A stretch of 13,373 bases of DNA from Ruminococcus sp. UBA3855 (GTDB lineage: Bacteria; Bacillota; Clostridia; Oscillospirales; Ruminococcaceae): positions 1-13,373 of the forward strand of contig DGHF01000089.1 in the NCBI GenBank assembly GCA_002392545.1, written 5' to 3'. The notes below the pieces were generated by a model. That model did not search any database, was not told where the DNA came from, and saw nothing but the letters and a program-made list of their open reading frames with translations. Both the position numbers and the translations under genes were made by a program. Positions 8,701-13,373 of the stretch are shown here, one piece after another. Within the stretch, counting starts at the first letter, position 1, and each line of letters opens with the position of its first letter.

Positions 8701-9254
8701 TGACCGCACGCTTACAGCAGCGCATGGCAGAGATCGCAAAGGAAAGGATGATTTCTTCTGCACCGCCTGTTATTTCCGGCGGAGCGGTTATCATTCCGCT
8801 TGGACTGTTGCACAAGCTGATGCCCAGAACTGCATCTGCCGTATTCGGAAGCGGCGACCGCAGGGCTGTTGAGTTGACAGCAATGAAAGCTGTCATGGAC
8901 ATTGAAACCGAACTTGGCTATGTTCCAAGAGATGTCAGCAAGGAAAACTGTGGTTATGACATTGAATCAGTCATTCCGGAGAATGCACAGACCACCGGCA
9001 GCCGCCTGCGCTTCATTGAAGTGAAAGGACACACAGCCGGAGCGACAACTGTTACTGTCACCAACAACGAGATCATCACGGGACTGAACAAGCCAGATGA
9101 ATATATCCTCGCCATTGTGGAAGTGGACGGCGACTGCACACACACAATTTACTTGCAGCAGCCATTTGAGAACAAGCCGGACTGGGCAAGTAACTGTGTG
9201 ACATACGATATTAAAAATTTAGTACAGCGCAGCAAAGTTCTGTTAGAAAGATAG
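5751..9254 (+). CDS. SNF2/HepA-type helicase with C-terminal DUF3883 (BrxHII/DrmD-like)
   Basis: This is a 1167-residue SF2 DNA translocase. Numbered from ATG 5751: an N-terminal family-specific region ends in EPLPHQ; Walker A is DDPGAGKT (129-136), DEAH 230-233 and TATPHNG 267-273. A charged coiled-coil insert lies near 385-490. The second RecA lobe carries DAAGEG (561-566) and QRFGRIHRIGQ (589-599). The C-terminus (about 1042-1150) is a DUF3883 domain with GYDIES (D1070) and FIEVKGH (E1090, K1092). ATG 5751 was preferred because AGAGG ends 7 bases upstream and it gives the usual MxKLExL start. ATG 5745 is also possible, with AAGGAA 7 bases ahead of it, and the frame is open further upstream. 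The stop meets the methylase start region directly, so this is the first gene of the operon. In related systems such helicases act on invading DNA beside a DUF1156 methylase. The family is confident; the exact system name is not. Confidence 0.88.
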   Translation: MAKLEQLIVGSIVSGISDTGTVQIIAVKWYGDSVLEITFKDRTGNLASQLLYRDDEISLQVVSDNLLWGFDGNAEQFKLLSEAYRISLAHLFDPYLAVHTSSIEPLPHQISAVYEEMLHRMPLRFILADDPGAGKTIMTGLLMKELMLRGDLKRCLIISPGSLSEQWQDELYSKFNLRFEILTNDRIESAVSGNIFTEINYCIARLDKLARNETLREKLKITDWDLIIVDEAHKMSATVWGGEVKYTARFRLGQLLSSITRHFLLLTATPHNGKEEDFELFLSLIDQDRFEGVNHTSNKSVDVDDIMRRLVKEELLKFDGTPLFPERRAYTVNYDLSPQESILYNNVTEYVRDEFNRADQLEKGHRSTVGFALTILQRRLASSPEAIYQSLHRRRERLESRLAEERIGKRATELNPTAYFDDYDTDDYSADEIEEQEEQIADQASASKTVNELEAEINTLKKLENLANQVRTSGTDRKWEELSRLLQDNEAMHTKDGKHEKIIIFTEHRDTLRYLHDKISSLLGDANAVVIIHGGMLRDDRRKVEALFKQDKDVYVLIATDAAGEGINLQRAHLMVNYDLPWNPNRLEQRFGRIHRIGQTEVCHLWNLVSKDTREGAVFQRLFEKLDEERAALGGKVFDILGKMSFNNKPLRDLLVEAIRYGEDPKVKARLWQVVDDSLDIQKVRELLDEYALIQDSMDVSKVLEIKEEMERAEAHKLQPFFIEAFFKEAFYSVGGKMNQREHGRYEVTHVPVAVRDRDRQIGFGSPVLKKYERVCFDKENVNVQGLPQADLLCPGHPLLESVIDLVIERNREVMKHGTILIDEQDFGIEPRLLFYIEDTVQDGVILPNGGKRIISKNIHFIEIKEDGNAVNAGYAPYLDYRTPTEAEMQTLHNFVMSQHWLTQDVEDKAKAFAISQIIPKHFQEIKRKKAERLDKIESAVRSRLTVQINYWDSRAAELKLKESAGKINAKLNSDNASRRAEELTARLQQRMAEIAKERMISSAPPVISGGAVIIPLGLLHKLMPRTASAVFGSGDRRAVELTAMKAVMDIETELGYVPRDVSKENCGYDIESVIPENAQTTGSRLRFIEVKGHTAGATTVTVTNNEIITGLNKPDEYILAIVEVDGDCTHTIYLQQPFENKPDWASNCVTYDIKNLVQRSKVLLER

Positions 9255-9262
9255 TGTACGTT

Positions 9263-12031
9263 ATGGAAAACAAGGTAAAGAAACTGATTGAGGTTGCATT
9301 GCCTCTTGAAAAGATAAATGCCGAGGCAGCCCGTGAGAAATCAATCCGTCACGGACATCCCTCCACGCTGCATCTGTGGTGGGCAAGACGTCCGTTGGCG
9401 GCAGCAAGAGCCGTGATCTGGTCGTCACTGGTTGACGATCCGTCCTCGCACCCGGAGAAATTCCCGACAGAGGAGGAGCAGAACAAGGAGCGTCAGCGGC
9501 TGTTCCGCATTCTGGAAAATCTGGTGGAGTGGGAGAACTCCAATAACGAAGAGGTGCTGAACGCTGCGAAAGCAGAAATCATGAAGTCTACCGGGGGCAA
9601 TCCGCCTGCGCTTCTCGACCCGTTTGCGGGTGGCGGAGCTATACCTCTCGAAGCCCAGCGCCTCGGTCTGGAGGCACACGCTCACGACCTGAACCCGGTC
9701 GCTGTCATGATCAATAAGGCAATGATCGAGATACCACCTCGGTTTTCGGGGATGTCTCCAGTCAACCCTGCGGACAATCAGTTCGGTCGTGAATCTGGCG
9801 GCATTTATAAGGGTGCAGCAGGTCTTGCGGCTGATGTGCACTATTATGGCGAATGGATGAAGCAGGAAGCTTTCAAGCGTATCGGGCATCTTTACCCGAC
9901 GGTGAAGGACGAACAGGGCAAGGAACGCACTGTTATAGCATGGATATGGGCGAGAACGGTCAAATGCCCGAACCCGGCTTGTGGGTGTCAGATGCCGCTT
10001 GCAAGCAGTTTTGTGCTGTCTAAGAAAAAGGGAAACGAAGCGTGGGTAGAACCTGTCATTGACGGCGACAAAGTACGTTTTGAAGTCAGAAAAGGCAAAT
10101 GCCCAAGTGACAAGGAAACGATCAAGCAGGGCAGAAGCGCTATTTTCAAGTGTGTATTCTGCGGTGAAGTGACGACTGATGAATACACCAAAAGTAAAGG
10201 AATGTCCCACGAAATCGGTGCACAACTCATGGCAATTATTGCAGAGGGTGATAAAGGTAGATTATTTATTAGTCCAGATGATATACATAATAATGCTGCC
10301 AATGTAGAAAAACCTGATGAATACCCAGATGGAATGATGCCTGATAATCCACGTTGGTTTAGTCCTCCCGCCTTTGGTATGACAAACTATGCGGATTTGT
10401 TTACCAACCGTCAACTTACGGCTCTAACAACACTTAGTGAATTAGTTGGAGAAGCACAAATTGAAGCAGAGAAAACCGCGCTTGCTATGGGAATGGCTGA
10501 TGATGGTATTTCACTTGCTGACGGTGGAAATGGTGCAAAGGCATATGGTGAAGCTATTGGCGTATATCTTGCTTTTGCTGTTGATAGAGAATCCAATTAT
10601 AGTGCAACTTTGAATGGCTGGAGTGGAGATTTTATAATCCAAGTATTTGGAAGGCAAGCTCTTCCAATGGTTTGGGATTATGCTGAGACTAATCCATTTT
10701 CAAATTCAACCGGAAACTGGTCAGGTGCGCTTAATTGGATTGAAAGAGTTATTAATAACCTTCCGGCAATTGGAAATGGAGTTGCAAAGCAATTTGATGC
10801 ACAAAGTGACTGTGGATTCCGAGATATTATGATTTCAACTGATCCCCCTTATTATGACAATATAGGGTATGCTGATTTATCTGACTATTTTTATCTTTGG
10901 ATGCGTCAATCTTTAAAACGAGTTTTTCCAAAGATTTTCCGCACCATGCTTGTTCCAAAAACAGAAGAACTCGTAGCTACACCTTATCGATTTGGAGGAA
11001 GCAGACAAAAAGCCAAAGAGTTTTTTGAAGCCGGAATGTTCCATGCTTGTGAAAATATACGTCTTTATGCACGAGATGATTATCCAATTACCATCTATTA
11101 TGCGTATAAGCAAAGCGACACTAATAATAATCAAACATCTTCTACTGGTTGGGAAACTATGCTTTCTGCAATTATCAAGGCAGGTATGTCGATTACTGGT
11201 ACATGGCCTATGCATACAGAGCGAGAAACTGGTCTTAAAGCCGCAGTAAATGCTCTTGCATCTTCTATTGTACTGGTTTGTCGTAAACGTCCTGATGATG
11301 CCCCCGGCACAACACGCAGAGGCTTCACCAACGAACTGCGCCGTGAGCTGCGCTCCGCACTGAGCAAGCTCCAGAGCAGCAACATCGCCCCGGTTGACCT
11401 TGCACAGTCCGCAATCGGACCAGGTATCGGTGTGTTCTCGAAGTATAAGCAGGTTCTTGAAGCTGACGGCACACCTATGACCGTCCGCACAGCGCTTCAG
11501 ATCATCAATCAGGAGCTGGACGTGTTCTTCAATGAGCAGGACGGCGTTCTCGACAGGGAGAGCCGCTTCTGCGTTGACCTGTTCACGCAGTATGCCTTCA
11601 ATGAAATGAAATTCGGCGAGGCAGACACGCTTGCCCGTGCAAAGAATACATCTGTTGATACCATGAAAGCACAGGGAATCCTCCACGCTGAAAAGGGAAT
11701 TGTGCGCCTGCTTACCCGTGAAGAGATTCCAATGAAAGCTAAATGGGATAAGCCGAGTACATGGCTTTTAATGCAGCAGTTCACTCATGCACTGGAAACA
11801 GGCGGTATCAAGGAATGTGCAAGATATGTTTATGAAGCTGATGCATCACAGGCAGAATATGCTAAGGCACTCGCATACCGTCTGTATACAATTTCGGAGC
11901 GTAAAGGCTGGAGTCAGGAGGCTTTCGCTTATAATAATCTTGTTGTGGCATGGTCTGATATTCAGTCTGTTGCTGCTGATATCCGCAGCACTATTCCGCA
12001 GCAGTTAAGCCTTTTCGATGAGGAGGAATAA
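9263..12031 (+). CDS. DUF1156 adenine-specific DNA methylase with zinc-ribbon cysteines (PglXI-like)
   Basis: This is a predicted SAM-dependent adenine-N6 DNA methyltransferase of 922 residues, close to full length for its family. Numbered from ATG 9263: the DUF1156 signature SIRHGHPSTLHLWWARRPL lies at about 27-45; motif I, the SAM site, is LLDPFAGGG (117-125); cysteine clusters C235/C240/C242 and C280/C297/C300 match the zinc ribbon known in this family; catalytic motif IV is STDPPYYD (525-532). A GTG at 9254 overlapping the helicase stop (TAGTG) is an alternative start; MENKVKKLIEVALPL fits the family better. Neither has a strong ribosome binding site, which suggests coupled translation. 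It should mark host DNA so that its helicase and ATPase partners ignore it. The central third is far more AT-rich than both ends (see the mosaic finding). Family confident; modified base and target sequence unknown. Confidence 0.9.
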   Translation: MENKVKKLIEVALPLEKINAEAAREKSIRHGHPSTLHLWWARRPLAAARAVIWSSLVDDPSSHPEKFPTEEEQNKERQRLFRILENLVEWENSNNEEVLNAAKAEIMKSTGGNPPALLDPFAGGGAIPLEAQRLGLEAHAHDLNPVAVMINKAMIEIPPRFSGMSPVNPADNQFGRESGGIYKGAAGLAADVHYYGEWMKQEAFKRIGHLYPTVKDEQGKERTVIAWIWARTVKCPNPACGCQMPLASSFVLSKKKGNEAWVEPVIDGDKVRFEVRKGKCPSDKETIKQGRSAIFKCVFCGEVTTDEYTKSKGMSHEIGAQLMAIIAEGDKGRLFISPDDIHNNAANVEKPDEYPDGMMPDNPRWFSPPAFGMTNYADLFTNRQLTALTTLSELVGEAQIEAEKTALAMGMADDGISLADGGNGAKAYGEAIGVYLAFAVDRESNYSATLNGWSGDFIIQVFGRQALPMVWDYAETNPFSNSTGNWSGALNWIERVINNLPAIGNGVAKQFDAQSDCGFRDIMISTDPPYYDNIGYADLSDYFYLWMRQSLKRVFPKIFRTMLVPKTEELVATPYRFGGSRQKAKEFFEAGMFHACENIRLYARDDYPITIYYAYKQSDTNNNQTSSTGWETMLSAIIKAGMSITGTWPMHTERETGLKAAVNALASSIVLVCRKRPDDAPGTTRRGFTNELRRELRSALSKLQSSNIAPVDLAQSAIGPGIGVFSKYKQVLEADGTPMTVRTALQIINQELDVFFNEQDGVLDRESRFCVDLFTQYAFNEMKFGEADTLARAKNTSVDTMKAQGILHAEKGIVRLLTREEIPMKAKWDKPSTWLLMQQFTHALETGGIKECARYVYEADASQAEYAKALAYRLYTISERKGWSQEAFAYNNLVVAWSDIQSVAADIRSTIPQQLSLFDEEE
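10225..11285 (+). other. AT-rich mosaic block inside the methylase gene
   Basis: Hand counts of 60-base samples give 28% GC (10261-10320), 37% (10741-10800) and 33% (11041-11100). Flanking parts of the same gene give 67% (9601-9660) and 65% (11341-11400). The reading frame runs straight through. The block covers roughly residues 322-674, from just after the zinc ribbon to the strand SIVLVCRKRP, and includes catalytic motif IV. Borders are by eye and uncertain by some tens of bases. It looks like an in-frame replacement by recombination with a diverged allele. Confidence 0.7.
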
Positions 12032-12036
12032 AAATG
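12021..12036 (+). promoter_or_regulatory. Strong ribosome binding site for the DUF499 gene
   Basis: AGGAGG (12021-12026) sits inside the last codons of the methylase. Its stop TAA (12029-12031) falls between the site and the ATG at 12034, with a 7-base spacing. The two genes are only 2 bases apart, so they share a transcript. Confidence 0.8.
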
Positions 12037-13373
12037 GCAAGTAATAAATCACTGATACAAAAAGGCTTTGATATCCTTCATCCATATCTCGCAGGGTATC
12101 TCTGTCAGGAATTAAATACAGAATACGGCGGCAATTATTGGTGGAGTGCTGTTCGTCAGAAACTGGACGATCAGCTTGAAGATCTGCCGACAAGCGGTAC
12201 TTATGCAGAACTGATGGACTCTCTTGATATTGCAAACTGTCTCCGTATTCTTGATCGCTTCTGGAATGAGATTTTCAAAAAGAAGCTTGCTATCGACTAT
12301 CGTACATGGTCGAAGGAGCTGATGGGTGTGCGCCATAAGATCGCTCATGCAGGCAGTGCAGATTTCGATGAAAACTACACATGGCGTGCTTTGGATACAA
12401 TGGCACTGCTGTGTGCTGCCTTCGATGATGAGTCAGCAGAGGAAATTCGTGAGATTCAGCGTGTGCTGCGCTATGGTTCGTCTAATGGCTCGACCAGTGC
12501 AACTACCACCGAGCAGACAGCTGGTACTTCTAAAGCAACGGGCATCCTCGAAAAGACGAAGGGCGGTCTTCCGAGTTGGAGACAAATCATGGAGCCTCAT
12601 CCCGATGTTGCACAGGGACGCTATCAGCACGCTGAATTTGCTGCCGACCTCGCACAGGTTGCACGAGGTGAGGGTGCGATTGAATACCGTGATCCGGTTG
12701 AATTCTTCGCTCGTACCTATGTCACTGACGGTATGGCTGGGCTACTTGTTCAGGCACTGCTCCGCACTTCCGGCAAGGGCGGAGAACCTGTTATCCAGTT
12801 AAAGACAGCATTCGGTGGCGGTAAAACGCATAGTATGCTGGCACTTTACCATATGTTCCGAGCAAAAGTCCCAGTTGACAAAGTACCGAATATCAAACCC
12901 GTTCTGGAGCAGGTAGGACTTAGAACCTTCATCAAAGCGAATGTCGCTGTTCTGGTAGGAACATCTCTTGATCCGTCTAAAGCCCGCCGCCCTAATAACC
13001 TCCCCGGCATCATGATCAATACGATCTGGGGTGAAATGGCTGCACAACTTGCGGAGTCTGCTGGCGACCTGAAGCTTTATGATTTCATCAAGGAAGCCGA
13101 TAAGAAGGGCGTATCTCCCGGCTCGGAGGCACTGAAAAAACTGTTTGATGCCTGCGGACCCTGCCTGATCCTGATGGACGAGCTGGTCGCTTACGGCAAG
13201 AAACTCTACGGAAGAAATGACCTTCCTGCGGGTACATTTGATAACTTTGTTACATTTATTCAGGAGATTACCGAAGCCGCAAGAGCCAGCGAAAACAGCA
13301 TCGTTGTTGCATCTATCCCACAGTCCGAAATTGAGGTCGGTGGTGATGCAGGTAAGTACGTCCTCGACAGCAT
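12034..13373 (+). CDS. Swt1-HEPN plus DUF499 ATPase (3' end outside window)
   Basis: The frame is open from ATG 12034 to the window end: 446 residues, probably less than half of a protein usually near 1000 or more. Residues 1-110 match a Swt1-type HEPN domain, ending in RHKIAHAG with R100 and H105, the R-x4-6-H pattern of HEPN ribonucleases. A Ser/Thr-rich linker (149-168) leads into a DUF499-type P-loop ATPase: YRDPVEFFARTY near 218, Walker A TAFGGGKTHS (258-267), Walker B LILMDELVAYG (378-388) and a following SIVVASIPQSE strand. DUF499 proteins are recurrent partners of DUF1156 methylases and large helicases in phage-defence loci, and are related to PglY/BrxC ATPases. It is the third gene of the operon. 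I infer that it drives the defence response once unmodified DNA is found. Whether the HEPN domain cuts RNA or only mediates assembly cannot be told here. Confidence 0.88.
   Translation, partial: MASNKSLIQKGFDILHPYLAGYLCQELNTEYGGNYWWSAVRQKLDDQLEDLPTSGTYAELMDSLDIANCLRILDRFWNEIFKKKLAIDYRTWSKELMGVRHKIAHAGSADFDENYTWRALDTMALLCAAFDDESAEEIREIQRVLRYGSSNGSTSATTTEQTAGTSKATGILEKTKGGLPSWRQIMEPHPDVAQGRYQHAEFAADLAQVARGEGAIEYRDPVEFFARTYVTDGMAGLLVQALLRTSGKGGEPVIQLKTAFGGGKTHSMLALYHMFRAKVPVDKVPNIKPVLEQVGLRTFIKANVAVLVGTSLDPSKARRPNNLPGIMINTIWGEMAAQLAESAGDLKLYDFIKEADKKGVSPGSEALKKLFDACGPCLILMDELVAYGKKLYGRNDLPAGTFDNFVTFIQEITEAARASENSIVVASIPQSEIEVGGDAGKYVLDS

Noticed and set aside
9425..10225. Open frame of 266 codons on the minus strand
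   Set aside because: It lies opposite the GC-rich part of the methylase, where stop codons are rare by composition. The Cys/His/Arg-rich translation resembles no family.
10913..11686. Open frame of 257 codons on the minus strand
   Set aside because: It is antisense to the methylase and crosses the mosaic border; the methylase frame is continuous and carries clear motifs.
1..13373. CRISPR arrays, tRNA or rRNA genes, insertion sequences, integrase or attachment sites
   Set aside because: I saw no regularly spaced repeats, cloverleaf-like segments, transposase motifs or terminal inverted repeats anywhere in the window.

Overview
The window looks like part of a defence island in a low-to-mid-GC Firmicute, most likely a gut or rumen Clostridium-class bacterium of the Ruminococcus/Oscillospiraceae type. 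The reasons are strong AGGAGG ribosome binding sites, ATGA and TAGTG gene junctions, a consensus TTGACT/TATAAT promoter, and a small DUF6809-type protein of a kind I know mainly from Clostridia. The genus is inference.

Layout. (1) Bases 1-4452, plus strand: the 3' part of a very large RecQ/UvrD-type superfamily 1 helicase gene that begins before the window. It is translationally coupled (ATGA overlap) to a 603-residue AAA_13-type ABC ATPase with a CPYC zinc-hook-like motif. A strong 13-bp hairpin terminator ends this unit and also serves the convergent neighbour. (2) 4506-4754, minus strand: a small DUF6809-like gene with its own promoter and ribosome binding site. (3) About 4755-5750: an AT-rich stretch with a near-perfect plus-strand promoter, then a decayed protein gene broken across all three frames. 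Its first part looks like a Cys4 zinc ribbon of the type found at the N-terminus of PAPS-reductase-like proteins. (4) 5751 to the window end, plus strand: a tightly packed operon of a SNF2/HepA-type helicase with a C-terminal DUF3883 domain, a DUF1156 adenine-specific DNA methylase with cysteine clusters, and the first 446 residues of a Swt1-HEPN plus DUF499 ATPase. The last gene runs off the window.

The second operon is a helicase-methylase-ATPase set of the kind found in restriction-like, BREX-type-3-like or DISARM-like systems. The methylase probably marks self DNA, and the helicase and ATPase probably act on unmarked invading DNA. No classical restriction nuclease is visible. The two parts that could cut nucleic acid are the DUF3883 tail of the helicase (D...E-x-K pattern) and the HEPN domain of the ATPase (R-x4-H).

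The most unusual signals are: a 1-kb AT-rich block (28-37% GC in samples) spliced into the otherwise 65-67% GC methylase gene without breaking the frame; the RecQ/UvrD helicase coupled to a zinc-hook ABC ATPase that has no effector domain; the complete HEPN motif on the DUF499 protein; and the gene ruin behind a still-intact promoter.
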